A DNA stretch of 64,000 nucleotides from Dokdonia donghaensis DSW-1. GTDB lineage: Bacteria > Bacteroidota > Bacteroidia > Flavobacteriales > Flavobacteriaceae. The notes beneath the pieces are model-generated. The model worked only from the letters and a program-made list of their open reading frames with translations, was not told the origin of the DNA and did no database searches. The stretch covers positions 1,312,501-1,376,500 of the forward strand of contig NZ_CP015125.1 in assembly GCF_001653755.1 (NCBI RefSeq), in the 5' to 3' direction. Positions 35,713 to 45,170 of this stretch are shown in pieces. How positions within the stretch are numbered: position 1 is the first letter of the stretch; each line of letters opens with the position of its first letter. The translations under genes were made by a program, and so were the position numbers.

Positions 35713-38700
35713 TTAGTTCGTACTGGTTTTATTATAGGCAAAAACGCGTGTTTCTCCATTTGTTTCTGTAGCGATAACAAACGTTTCTCCTTTATTGTTT
35801 TTAAATGTTTTAACCGAATTTGATTGGCCGGGAATCACAAATCCGCTAGTTCTGTTGGGGATATATGTAAGCCCATCTGAGGTTCCTTTTAGGTATAGGC
35901 CTATACCTGCATCGTAGTTTCCGTAGTTGGCTTCGGCCGTTAGGTCATTTTGTACGGCTAGTACCTCTTTATATCCGTCTCCGTCTAGATCACTCACTAC
36001 AAAATCATTTATAGTAGAACGTTGGCATTCGGTAGGGAGTGCTTTTAAGATAAAGGTGTTGTCACCTATGTTTTCTGCATAAGCACTCTGGAAGGTAGCA
36101 GCGTGCAAGGTTTCTTCATCAAGATTTTTGATATTTAGTAGTGTTTTGAAGTCCGCTTTCGCGAAAGCGTTATACGTACCATACCTCTTTTTTAGAACCA
36201 CAAGTTGCTGCATAATATCATCTCGCGTATGAATAGGTTTGAGTAGGGGAGTTCCCGTATCTCCAAAATATTGTGCGAGTACAGGATCAATACTTCCGTT
36301 ACCGTCAAAGTCTTGGTTGTACACATAAACGGGCTGGTCAAAACTAGGTTTCATAAATCCATTGTTGCCTTGATTACCAAGAAGTAGATCATCATCGCCA
36401 TCATTATCTATATCTGCTGTTGTGATTGTGTTCCACCACCCTCTGGTGTCTATATTTTTTTCTTGGGTATTTTTAAACTGTATCTTGGCTTGTTTTAGAC
36501 CTTCATTGGTTATGTCAAAAGCAGTGATTTCCATCCATTCTCCTACGATCTGTAATTGCTTTTGATCTTTGGATATTGTGACATCTTGCGGTATCCCCTC
36601 AAAGCTCAATTCCTGATGAACTTTAAAAGTGCCATTGGTGTTCTTTAATAAATAACTTTTGCTACTCTTGGGATATGCTCCTGATTGTACTCCTCCTAAT
36701 ACAAAGAGATCAAGATCGCCGTCTGTGTCAAAATCTAAAGAAAGTGCGCTTGCAGTATTGGTGGTAATTTCTGGAAGTAAATTTTGAGTAGATGAGAATT
36801 CTCCACTTTCATTTATGAGTATTTTATCGTGCAGATCACGTGCATCTGTACCTCCGTGACCTACATACAGATCTTGGTCACCATCTCCGTCTACGTCAAG
36901 AAATAGGGCAGAAGTGATATCTGCTACTTGATCAAAATTTTGAATTGGGATATAAGAACCATCAGCACTTTCAGAAAGAAGGATACTTGGTGTTTTAGAA
37001 TTTCCGCCCAGAAATAGTTCATCGCCTTTTGACTCATTTATGTTTGCAACGGCAATGGCACCGCTTACCCTATTGAATTGATGAGGTAGAAGCGCTTGCT
37101 GTCTAAAATCGTTTGAAGGATTTTCCAGCAATGTATGATTTATTAGGGGCACCTGTGTAAGAAGTGTATTTGTCGATGTTACTGATGCGTTTTCCTTAGA
37201 AGCTTCAGAAATATCAAGGGTAAGAACTTGATTTGCACTAATAGCATTGTCTTTAGATACTGAGCCGTCTGGCCAAATAACTTTTAGGGAATCTACAGTG
37301 CTTGAGGTTAACCCAAAATGTAGTATCGATTCTACAGAAGATAGATAGCCCCGTACAACAGATTGATATTGTGTTTGTGATTTTCCGTTTTGCCAGAGGG
37401 TTATGCTACTTCCTATGGCATCTTTGTTTTCTGGAGTTCCTCTAAGTTTTATTCTCAGGTAGTTTGTTGTGTCGCGGTCTGCATTATTTTGCAATATGTA
37501 GGCCGGCGCATTTATGTTGTTAACAATGAGATCAAGGTCTCCGTCTTGATCCAGATCTGCATAAGCTGCGCCATTAGAAAATGAGTTTTCTGGAGTAATC
37601 CACTCTGAAGACACCTCTGTAAATGCGGCGTTTCCGTTATTACGGAATACGTAATTTGGCAAGTGAATTCCGGGAAGAGCGTCTACGAAACCTTGTAATT
37701 TTTTCTGTTTTGCCTCTGGAGTTCCGAAGGAGTTATTGGTTCCAGAATAATTAATAAAGTCTAAGTCTGTGATATCTTTCACATAGCCATTTGTGATGTA
37801 TAAGTCTTTATTTCCATCATTGTCAAAATCTGCGGCGAGTGGTGCCCAGCTCCAGTCTGTACTGGCAATCCCGGATTGATGCCCTATTTCAGAAAACGGA
37901 AGTATAGTATTACTGTTCATCCCGTTGTGAAGTTGCAGTGTGTTACTCACATATTGTGGTGTGTAATCATTGCGTTGCGCCAGTAGGAATTTGTCATAAT
38001 TATTAAAGCCAATCATTTTCTTTTGGCGTTCATAATCGTTGGGCAACATATCTACTACGGTGATATCTGGGAAGGTGTCGTTATTCAAGTCTGCGATATC
38101 AACTCCCATCGCATTAAAGGTAGAAGAGGGGAGTTGTTTTTGCGCTTTCGCGAAAGCGTAATTAGCATCCTTACCTTGGTTTATATACAATACATCGTTT
38201 GTAATAAAATCATTTGTGACGTAGAGGTCTGGAAGCTGGTCTCCGTTAATATCTGCTATTGCTACGCCTAGGCTAAATCCTTTTTCTGTAATGCCGCGCT
38301 CTTTTGAAACGTCTTTAAAATAGGGATGTCCAAGACTATCTACTCCTTGATTTTCTAATAAAATATCTTTTAAATGATTTGGGAATTTGTTTTTAGGATA
38401 GGGAGTATTTCGACTGAACGTACTATTGCCGTTTCTTATGGTAAAAGCGTCTAAATCGCCATCTTGATCATAGTCTAAAAAGACAGTTTGCTGGCTGTAT
38501 TTGCCATCTGCTAAACCATACTCCTTAGCTTTCTCTTGAAAGGTGGGTGTGTCGTTTGGATTATTTTGTTGGTTAATAAAAAGTAGATTGTGGCAGTTAT
38601 CTACACAATTTGCTCCTCCTACGTTAAGATAAATATCATCCCATCCATCTGTATTTATGTCGATAATACTAACGCCTGTTATCCAAGCATTAGTTGTAAC

Positions 38701-39009
38701 GCCAGCTGTAGAGGTAATATCTTTAAATGTCATTGAACCTTTATTGAGATATAAAGCGCTAGATACTTGATTTCCTGTAAAGAGAATATCTGGTTGGTTG
38801 TCATTATTAAAATCTCCTATTCCTATGCCGCCTCCATTGTATAGGTACTGAAAGTCTAGGATGTTCATAGTATCTTTTTCAGCAATGTTATTGCTAAAAG
38901 TAACACCAGTTTTTGAGTCTAATAAAGATGTAAATAAAGTGTGTTCATTGGTGTCTTTTGCACAAGCAATAAGAAAGAGTGAGAAAAGAAAACCAAAAGT
39001 TATTTTCAA
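35713..39009 (-). CDS. FG-GAP/ASPIC-UnbV surface lipoprotein
   Basis: A 1098-residue protein with a lipoprotein signal peptide (FLIACAKD, Cys16). It holds many FG-GAP/VCBS calcium-loop repeats of the D-x-D-x-D-G-x-x-D-L kind (DFNNDNQPDILF, DYDQDGDLDAF, DLDQDGDLDLIV and others) and an ASPIC/UnbV domain in the middle (RIKLRGTPENKDAIGSSI..HFGL..VIWPDGS). Such proteins often lie next to SusC/SusD in Bacteroidota and probably sit on the outer membrane as binding or scaffold parts of the uptake complex. It carries two palindrome copies, both read AFAKA. Confidence 0.85.
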   Translation of the reverse strand: MKITFGFLFSLFLIACAKDTNEHTLFTSLLDSKTGVTFSNNIAEKDTMNILDFQYLYNGGGIGIGDFNNDNQPDILFTGNQVSSALYLNKGSMTFKDITSTAGVTTNAWITGVSIIDINTDGWDDIYLNVGGANCVDNCHNLLFINQQNNPNDTPTFQEKAKEYGLADGKYSQQTVFLDYDQDGDLDAFTIRNGNSTFSRNTPYPKNKFPNHLKDILLENQGVDSLGHPYFKDVSKERGITEKGFSLGVAIADINGDQLPDLYVTNDFITNDVLYINQGKDANYAFAKAQKQLPSSTFNAMGVDIADLNNDTFPDITVVDMLPNDYERQKKMIGFNNYDKFLLAQRNDYTPQYVSNTLQLHNGMNSNTILPFSEIGHQSGIASTDWSWAPLAADFDNDGNKDLYITNGYVKDITDLDFINYSGTNNSFGTPEAKQKKLQGFVDALPGIHLPNYVFRNNGNAAFTEVSSEWITPENSFSNGAAYADLDQDGDLDLIVNNINAPAYILQNNADRDTTNYLRIKLRGTPENKDAIGSSITLWQNGKSQTQYQSVVRGYLSSVESILHFGLTSSTVDSLKVIWPDGSVSKDNAISANQVLTLDISEASKENASVTSTNTLLTQVPLINHTLLENPSNDFRQQALLPHQFNRVSGAIAVANINESKGDELFLGGNSKTPSILLSESADGSYIPIQNFDQVADITSALFLDVDGDGDQDLYVGHGGTDARDLHDKILINESGEFSSTQNLLPEITTNTASALSLDFDTDGDLDLFVLGGVQSGAYPKSSKSYLLKNTNGTFKVHQELSFEGIPQDVTISKDQKQLQIVGEWMEITAFDITNEGLKQAKIQFKNTQEKNIDTRGWWNTITTADIDNDGDDDLLLGNQGNNGFMKPSFDQPVYVYNQDFDGNGSIDPVLAQYFGDTGTPLLKPIHTRDDIMQQLVVLKKRYGTYNAFAKADFKTLLNIKNLDEETLHAATFQSAYAENIGDNTFILKALPTECQRSTINDFVVSDLDGDGYKEVLAVQNDLTAEANYGNYDAGIGLYLKGTSDGLTYIPNRTSGFVIPGQSNSVKTFKNNKGETFVIATETNGETRVFAYNKTSTN
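36154..36169. repeat. Palindrome copy 13 (in the FG-GAP gene)
   Basis: A 16-bp perfect palindrome, read N-A-F-A-K-A-D. Confidence 0.9.
38143..38158. repeat. Palindrome copy 14 (in the FG-GAP gene)
   Basis: A 16-bp perfect palindrome, read Y-A-F-A-K-A-Q. Second copy in the same gene, 2 kb from the other. Confidence 0.9.
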
Positions 39010-39040
39010 GTGATAGTTGTTAGAAAGTTTGTTTTAGCAT

Positions 39041-39072
39041 CGAGCAGGTCCCTTATGAAAGACCTGCTCGAC
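39041..39072 (-). promoter_or_regulatory. Strong hairpin between susD and the downstream genes
   Basis: TCGAGCAGGTC and GACCTGCTCGA form a perfect 11-bp stem with a 10-nt loop. On the minus strand no U-run follows, so it may be a stability, processing or partial attenuation element that sets susCD expression above that of the enzyme genes. This is inference. Confidence 0.55.
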
Positions 39073-39117
39073 AAAACTAAAACAAACAAATTTTAAAATA
39101 TTAGAAGTTTCTTTACT

Positions 39118-40701
39118 CTAATACCCAGAATTTTGTACAAGGTTAGGATTTGCCTGTAACTCAGACAATGGTAACCATAAACGTTCATCTTGTCCTGGGG
39201 TAAAAAATGCAGACGGTCCAGCTAATGATTTTGGGTGGTTACCGCCTGCAACGGTAGAACCTTGTCCCATAATTTCATCTGCGATCCCCCAACGAACAAT
39301 GTCAAAGAAACGATGTCCTTCTCCTGTAAGTTCCATTATGCGTTCATCTATAATGGCTTGACGAAGATCATCTTGCGAAATGCTTAATGGAAGGGCATTT
39401 ATACCCGCTCTGTCTCGCACTTGGTTCACATAACTTACTGCTCCTCCCGGACCTGAACTTTCATTAGTTGCCTCTGCTAGCATTAAAAGTACATCTGCAT
39501 ATCTTATAACCCTCCAGTTAGTCCCTAATTCTTCACCAAATGGTAAAATATCTGCACTTGCCATTCCTGTTTCTCTTCCTGAGTATTTTACTGAGAATAT
39601 AGGTTCTACTCCTAACGAATTTGCAGTTTCGATACTTGGAGCAAAGTCTTCAGTAAACGGAGCACCTCCATAACCTGATGCTCCTGGATAATCAAATAGA
39701 ACGGTTGCGTTGCGTCTTTCTGTATCTCCATTTGCATCAAATACATCTCTAATGTGTGGATTGATTACGTGCCCTTGGTCTAAACTTACGTGAGGCGGGG
39801 TATAATCAATATGCCAGTTAGACTGGGTTCCTGTAAGTGGTGCATCTGCGCCCCAAACAAAATTTGCTTGTCCTACATATTGTAGTTCAAATACAGACTC
39901 CTCGTTATTTTCCAAACTTGGATCTGAGCTAAAATTATCTGCATAATTAGGTACTAAAGAATAACCTAATTGGGTTACTGCATTTAAATCTGTAGCCGCG
40001 TCAGCCCATTCTTGTGCATATAAATAGGTTTTACCTCTTAGCGCTAAGGCAGACCCTAACGTTGGACGTCCTACATCACTGTCACCCCAAGATTGCGGAA
40101 GTCTATTTACTGCCTCTGTTAAGTCTGCGATAATAGCTTCATTAAATTGTGCTGGAGTGGCATTAGAAGGGAAGAACTCTTCAGGGTTTTGAGGGTCTGG
40201 TGTTTGCATCACAAGTGGTGCTGTTTCAAAAAGATTTAAAAGATACCAGTTGCAAAATGCGCGCTGAAAATGCGCTTGTCCTAAGATTTCATCTTCTATA
40301 CTTCCAGAAAGGACATCATTTTCTGCCTCCTCTTCTATAATCTTGTTAGCCCTAGAAATGGACTGATACAGTTGAGGGTACAAATCTACTGCCCATCTAG
40401 AAATACCTGGCTGTCCTTCTAGCGTAGACATCGTAGTATTCTGTTGGAAAGGGATTACATTAAATGCATCTGATCTGAGCATTGCACCTGTGTGAATGAC
40501 ACGACCCCAAAAAAGCACTGCTGTTATAGGGTGATACATTCCATTTATAGCAAGTCTGAAATCTGTTTCTGTCTGGAAAAATTCTGGTTCTGCAACGTTA
40601 TTGGGATTTGAGATGTCTAAATCTTCTTTCTCACACCCATAAAATATTGCAACTGTAAATAACAGCACCACGAAAGGCAAAAGTTTTTTAATAGTTTTCA
40701 T
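39118..40701 (-). CDS. susD: SusD/RagB-family outer-membrane lipoprotein
   Basis: A 527-residue SusD homolog. The signal peptide ends in a lipobox (FYGCEKEDLD, Cys23). The N-terminal NVAEPEFFQTETDFRLAINGMY and C-terminal GHRFFDIVRWG and FTPGQDERLWLPLSELQANPNL blocks are typical of the family. It is the surface lid that binds the glycan and delivers it to the SusC channel. It lies 10 bp after susC. The ligand cannot be read from the sequence; the neighbours point to a galactoside. Confidence 0.93.
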   Translation of the reverse strand: MKTIKKLLPFVVLLFTVAIFYGCEKEDLDISNPNNVAEPEFFQTETDFRLAINGMYHPITAVLFWGRVIHTGAMLRSDAFNVIPFQQNTTMSTLEGQPGISRWAVDLYPQLYQSISRANKIIEEEAENDVLSGSIEDEILGQAHFQRAFCNWYLLNLFETAPLVMQTPDPQNPEEFFPSNATPAQFNEAIIADLTEAVNRLPQSWGDSDVGRPTLGSALALRGKTYLYAQEWADAATDLNAVTQLGYSLVPNYADNFSSDPSLENNEESVFELQYVGQANFVWGADAPLTGTQSNWHIDYTPPHVSLDQGHVINPHIRDVFDANGDTERRNATVLFDYPGASGYGGAPFTEDFAPSIETANSLGVEPIFSVKYSGRETGMASADILPFGEELGTNWRVIRYADVLLMLAEATNESSGPGGAVSYVNQVRDRAGINALPLSISQDDLRQAIIDERIMELTGEGHRFFDIVRWGIADEIMGQGSTVAGGNHPKSLAGPSAFFTPGQDERLWLPLSELQANPNLVQNSGY

Positions 40702-40711
40702 ATCTTTTTTT

Positions 40712-43700
40712 TTAAAATGTCATTTGTAAGCCGAAAATAAAAGTACGTGGTCTTGGTTGTGCACGAACATCCAATCCTCTGTCAAATACCGAGTTTGCGG
40801 TGTTTGTAGGATTAAACCCAAAGAATCCTTGATTCGAGCCTAGACCATTATTGTTTGACCCTACTTCTGGATCATACCCGGAGTATCCTGTTATGGTAAA
40901 TAGGTTTTGTACGTTTGCAAAAGCTCTCACATTAGACACCCATTCTTTGCCAACAATATCTGTTAGATCATATCCTATTTCTAACGTTCTCAATCTAAAG
41001 AAAGATCCATCCTCCACAAAGAAATCTGATGGTAACTGATTACCTGCAGGATCTGCTATAGAAACTCTTGGCAAGTTTGTATTTGTATTTTGCGGAGTGT
41101 ATGCGTCTCTTACTATTCCCAATTTATTATCATCTAAGAAGAAATACCCAAAGAATTTTGTTACGTTATAAATCTCGTTTCCTTGCACTCCATTAAAGAA
41201 CGCGCTAAAATCCCATTTTTTATAATTAGCAGATAGATTAATTCCGTAGGTGAAGTCTGGAGTTGGATTACCTAGGGCTGTTTGATCTTCATCATTAATC
41301 ATCCCGTCTCTATTAATATCAATTCTTCTAAAGTCTCCAGGTTGCAATAATGCACGTCTGGCAGGATCATTTGCTAAGAAAGGATCGTTATCAATTTCTG
41401 CTTGATCATTATATATTCCATCTGTTTTAAAACCAAAGAAAAAACCTAGAGGCTGTCCTACTTCAAAGCGATTTGCTCTTAGTCCTTCTTCGTTGTAAGA
41501 GGGTCCTACAATAGGATTAGGAGAGCTTGTGAGTTCATTTCTTATCGCGGCAAGGTTGAAGCCTACGTCAAACGTAAAATCTCCTCCTTTATCATAGTTA
41601 TATAAGGCCTCGAACTCAAACCCTTTGTTGTTTATAGAAGATGCATTTTGAAAAACAGGCGTTGCAGATCCATTAGAATCTGGTATAGCCACTGCTTGAA
41701 TAACGTCATCGTTATCTCTATTAAAATAATCTAAACTCAAACGAAGATTATTGTCAAGTAAACGTGCATCTACCCCAAAGTTAAAAGTTCTTGAAGTTTC
41801 AAAACTCAATGTAGGATCTACGATGGAAGTAATCGCAAATCCAGGGATTTGACCTCCGGCATTTCCTACAGTAATAGGAGAGGTAGAACCAACTACAGAC
41901 TGATTAGAAAAAGGAGGAACGTTTTGAGATCCAAGTTCACCATATCCAGCTCTTACTTTTAAATTGTTAATGAGTCCATCTTGATTAAAGAAATCCTCGT
42001 CACTTACCACCCAACCAGCAGAAAACGAAGGGAAGGTTCCTGTGTTAAATCCATCTGCAAATAGTGACGTGCGATCACGTCTAACTATAGCGGTAAAGAG
42101 ATATTTCTGTTTGTAGTTATAGTTTAACCTTCCAAATACAGAGAACAGTTTATTGTCAAAACGACCACCACCTGTGTTTACTACATTATCAGCAAATTGA
42201 GCAATATTTGTAATGTTATTACTAGGTAGGCCTTCTGCATATGCTGCAAAGGTATTAGAAGTGATATCTTGTCTTGCGCCTCCTAAAAGGATGTCAAAAT
42301 TGTGAACGTCATTTACTGTTTTCTTATAGTTTAATGTAGGCTCTACGTTAGTTGCATATCGTTCTCCTCGAACTTCAGTCAAATCATTTAATGGATTTGC
42401 ATTTACCTGCGGGTCTATATTACTTTGAAAGAATGTGGGCTGGAAAGTATTTCTGTAGAAACTCGTATACTCTGTCCCGAAATTTACTTTGGCAGTCAGT
42501 CCTTCTACAATTTCATAAGAAAAGTTAATGTTTCCAATAAAGTTACGCTCTGTATTGTCGTCATCTATTAATTGGGCATTTGCAAATTTATTTGTCCCTC
42601 CAATACCAAAAACAGGGTCGTTAATGGCTTCAAAGCCGCCTTCATTTTCAGGGGCAAAAGGTCTTATTATAGGTACTGTGCCTCCTTGATTGCCATAGGC
42701 ATTATTTCGCGTAAAGCGGTTTTCTGAAAAACTAAATGACTCGTCTATACGTATTTTACCTAGGTTGAATTGACTGTTAAGACGTGCATTTTTTCTATTA
42801 AATTCTTCACTTATAAGAAGTCCTTTCTCGTCGTAATAGTTTGCACTAAAGAAATAGCGCGAGTTATCTCCACCTCCTGCTACGTTAAAGCCAAAGTCCT
42901 GTATAGCTCCAGAATTAATCGTTAGGTCTTGAAAATCTGTATTGATCCCTGGATCAGTAATATTTCCTTCTAGCCCATCATTAATTCTTCTTTGATTGAG
43001 GAATTGGATGTATTCTGGACCGTTAAGTAAATCAAGTTCTCTAGCTTGTGTGTTCCACCCGTTCCTTATGTCTACATTTACAACTGGGTCCGAATTGGTT
43101 TTGCCGCGGTTTGTAGTTACAATAATAACACCATTAGCCGCTCGGGAGCCATAAATAGCTGCAGAGGTCGCATCTTTAAGAACCTGTAAGTTTACAATAT
43201 CTTTAGGGTTGAGGTAGTTTATATTATCTGTAATCGTACCGTCTACAACATAAAGGGGGAATGAGTTTGTAAGCGAGCTTACCCCTCTTACAAAGACATT
43301 TGCAGGACTTCCAGGAGCTCCACCAGCAGTTTCTACCTGAACACCAGCTAGTTTTCCTTGTAATGCTGCGGTAGGGTTTGCGGTTACTACCTGAGCGATA
43401 TCTTCACTTTTAATTTGTGATATAGCTCCAGTTACATCTCTCTTTGACTGCGATCCAAAACCTACTATGACGACTTCATCCAGTGCCGCGGCATCTGTTT
43501 CCATTGTTACATTAATCGTAGTTTGACCGTTTACGGAAATTTCTTTGGACGTAAATCCAGTGTAAGAAAATACAAGGGTGGCATCATCTGCAACGGTAAT
43601 AGTGTAGTTACCGTCAAAGTCTGTAGTGGTGCCATTTGTAGTGCCGTTCTCTAAGATATTGACTCCAGGAAGAGGTCCTAGTGCTTCAGTTACATTTCCT

Positions 43701-43783
43701 GTTACTGTTGTTTGTGACCACCCATTCAAGGTGCATAGAATAGCACACAACAGCAATAGCGGTTTAAGTAATTTTAGATTCAT
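40712..43783 (-). CDS. susC: SusC/RagA-family TonB-dependent transporter
   Basis: An outer-membrane TonB-dependent channel of about 1023 residues. After the signal peptide come a carboxypeptidase-D-like domain (TVTGNVTEALGPLPGVNIL..FDGNYTITV), the plug with LDEVVIVGFGSQSKRDVTGAI and GSRAANGVIIVTT, and a beta barrel ending PRTFIFGLQMTF. An ATG at 43861 gives 26 more residues but lies upstream of the predicted transcription start, so Met at 43783 (MNLKLLKP) is preferred; it starts a proper signal peptide. It heads the minus-strand operon. Confidence 0.93.
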   Translation of the reverse strand: MNLKLLKPLLLLCAILCTLNGWSQTTVTGNVTEALGPLPGVNILENGTTNGTTTDFDGNYTITVADDATLVFSYTGFTSKEISVNGQTTINVTMETDAAALDEVVIVGFGSQSKRDVTGAISQIKSEDIAQVVTANPTAALQGKLAGVQVETAGGAPGSPANVFVRGVSSLTNSFPLYVVDGTITDNINYLNPKDIVNLQVLKDATSAAIYGSRAANGVIIVTTNRGKTNSDPVVNVDIRNGWNTQARELDLLNGPEYIQFLNQRRINDGLEGNITDPGINTDFQDLTINSGAIQDFGFNVAGGGDNSRYFFSANYYDEKGLLISEEFNRKNARLNSQFNLGKIRIDESFSFSENRFTRNNAYGNQGGTVPIIRPFAPENEGGFEAINDPVFGIGGTNKFANAQLIDDDNTERNFIGNINFSYEIVEGLTAKVNFGTEYTSFYRNTFQPTFFQSNIDPQVNANPLNDLTEVRGERYATNVEPTLNYKKTVNDVHNFDILLGGARQDITSNTFAAYAEGLPSNNITNIAQFADNVVNTGGGRFDNKLFSVFGRLNYNYKQKYLFTAIVRRDRTSLFADGFNTGTFPSFSAGWVVSDEDFFNQDGLINNLKVRAGYGELGSQNVPPFSNQSVVGSTSPITVGNAGGQIPGFAITSIVDPTLSFETSRTFNFGVDARLLDNNLRLSLDYFNRDNDDVIQAVAIPDSNGSATPVFQNASSINNKGFEFEALYNYDKGGDFTFDVGFNLAAIRNELTSSPNPIVGPSYNEEGLRANRFEVGQPLGFFFGFKTDGIYNDQAEIDNDPFLANDPARRALLQPGDFRRIDINRDGMINDEDQTALGNPTPDFTYGINLSANYKKWDFSAFFNGVQGNEIYNVTKFFGYFFLDDNKLGIVRDAYTPQNTNTNLPRVSIADPAGNQLPSDFFVEDGSFFRLRTLEIGYDLTDIVGKEWVSNVRAFANVQNLFTITGYSGYDPEVGSNNNGLGSNQGFFGFNPTNTANSVFDRGLDVRAQPRPRTFIFGLQMTF

Positions 43784-43858
43784 CCGATTGGTTTTTAATT
43801 GTTTTTTTGGTTTTTCAAACGTTATAGTTTTTAGGCTATGATACACTATGCTACTTTT

Positions 43859-43889
43859 CAAAAGTAAAAATTTTTTTTGAATTACTCAA
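43859..43889 (-). promoter_or_regulatory. Promoter of susC, overlapped by a palindrome
   Basis: On the minus strand TTG (43887-43889) and TACTTTTG (43859-43866) are 20 nt apart, a full Bacteroidota promoter. The -7 box lies inside a perfect 15-bp inverted repeat, TACTTTT C AAAAGTA (43852-43866), a possible operator. Confidence 0.6.
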
Positions 43890-43987
43890 TTTTTATCATA
43901 GAAAAAAAGGATTTGATAAAAAATATGGATTAAAATAGCATATTTGGCAATGTCATTAAGTTTTGTGAAAGTGGTAATAGTTGTTGA

Positions 43988-45004
43988 TTATAAAGAATTA
44001 CGTTCTCTTAGATAGGTGGGTATTATTTCTTGCAGTTTCCCACCGTATTTAACAAATTTGGCAGCTTTTTTTGCCATTAATTCGAAGTCTGTAGAAATTG
44101 TTGTGATTCCTCCAAATGCAATTTCCTTTACAATATTATCGTCATGTGCAAGAATGCCTATATCTCTACCAATACGGTATTCAAGTTTTCTAGCATCTTT
44201 GAGAATCTGCCATAAATTGGAATCACTGATTGTAAAGTAGGCTGTCTTTTTTTTAAGAATTTTGGACTTATAAACAGTCGCTACCTCGCCTTTGATATTA
44301 AAATCATTTATAAATCTTTGAAAGGCATATAAAACTCCTTCTGGCAAATCTGTATGCCCTTTATAAAAAAGGATAAATCGATCGTATTTTTTTATTCTGG
44401 GCGCAAGGTCTACAAGATGATTATAGGTAATTTGCTCAAATTCTTGAGTTGCGTACGAGTAATTTTTGGGCATTGGCACCTCTCTGTCTACCAGAATTAA
44501 TTTATCTTCTGCAATATTCTTTAGTATATCTGGTACGTCTGGATGTTGAATTGGAGCAATAATATAAGCACCATATTTACGGGAAACATTGTCCATAATG
44601 TTTTTGAAAATTGTTAGATTATTATGGTGAAAAAAAACATCTATCTGAAAGCGCTTGCCTAGTTCTTTTCGTACCGTATTGTAAAAATCTTCTTGAAAGC
44701 TATGAAAAGCATATAGCACTAAGGCTACCTTGAGGGTCATATTTGTCTCTAAACTTACTATGTAATATCCCTTCAGGTTTTTAGATTCAACAAGGCCTCT
44801 TTCCTTGAGTTCTGTATAGGCTTTTACGATTGTTTTTCTAGCATAGCCTATCTCTGCAACCATTTCATTTATAGAAGGAAGTTTATCGTCTACCTTTAGA
44901 ATTCCTGCTTCAATCGAGTTTATAATGCCAAAAACAATTTGCTCGTGTTTGGATATCGAGATTATATTTTTAAGGTCATGTATTTTTTCAAGAAGTGCTT
45001 GCAT
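43988..45004 (-). CDS. GntR-type regulator with sugar-binding-like domain
   Basis: 338 residues. The N-terminal winged helix (DKLPSINEMVAEIGYARKTIVKAYTELKERGLV, about 40-72) is of the GntR class. The rest (LKVALVLYAFHSFQEDFYNTV..GAYIIAPIQHP..DIGILAHDDNIVKEIAFGGITTIS) looks like a LacI/periplasmic-binding-type sensor domain. It sits between susC and galK, so it likely controls both in response to the galactoside or a breakdown product. Activator or repressor cannot be decided. It reads minus, with susC next on the same strand. Confidence 0.85.
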   Translation of the reverse strand: MQALLEKIHDLKNIISISKHEQIVFGIINSIEAGILKVDDKLPSINEMVAEIGYARKTIVKAYTELKERGLVESKNLKGYYIVSLETNMTLKVALVLYAFHSFQEDFYNTVRKELGKRFQIDVFFHHNNLTIFKNIMDNVSRKYGAYIIAPIQHPDVPDILKNIAEDKLILVDREVPMPKNYSYATQEFEQITYNHLVDLAPRIKKYDRFILFYKGHTDLPEGVLYAFQRFINDFNIKGEVATVYKSKILKKKTAYFTISDSNLWQILKDARKLEYRIGRDIGILAHDDNIVKEIAFGGITTISTDFELMAKKAAKFVKYGGKLQEIIPTYLRERNSL

Positions 45005-45014
45005 ATAGTCTAAA

Positions 45015-45057
45015 TTACTAAATTGAAAATGGAATTAGTATATTTTGAGTTACTAAT
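45015..45057. promoter_or_regulatory. Cluster of TACTAA/TTAGTA inverted repeats
   Basis: TACTAA (45016-45021), TTAGTA (45035-45040) and TACTAA (45051-45056) alternate in orientation just upstream of the regulator start, giving two nested inverted repeats. They are candidate binding sites for the GntR-type protein. They lie in AT-rich DNA, so chance is possible. Confidence 0.35.
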
Positions 45058-45084
45058 CGTATTAGATAAGTTCTTCAAATCGGG

Positions 45085-45112
45085 CTGGGATTCATTTTGA
45101 TCTGTATATTTG
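45085..45112 (+). promoter_or_regulatory. Promoter of galK-galT
   Basis: TATATTTG at 45105-45112 matches the -7 consensus. A near-TTG (CTG, 45085-45087) is 17 nt upstream. Transcription would start near 45118, 53 nt before the galK ATG. Confidence 0.5.
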
Positions 45113-45137
45113 CAGTAGCATAGAGTAGCATAATTTA

Positions 45138-45151
45138 GCTTTCGCGAAAGC
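45138..45151. repeat. Palindrome copy 15 (galK leader)
   Basis: The 14-bp core in the predicted 5' untranslated region of galK, 19 bp before its ATG. As RNA it could fold over the ribosome landing area. Confidence 0.9.
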
Positions 45152-45170
45152 GTTTTCTTTTACAGACCAT

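Noticed and set aside
35713..39009. FG-GAP protein as a lectin-glycosidase
   Set aside because: Only FG-GAP/VCBS repeats and an ASPIC/UnbV domain are visible; no catalytic glycosidase motif.
43784..43861. Upstream ATG of susC (26 extra residues)
   Set aside because: The extension lies at or upstream of the predicted transcription start, and the signal peptide begins at the later Met.
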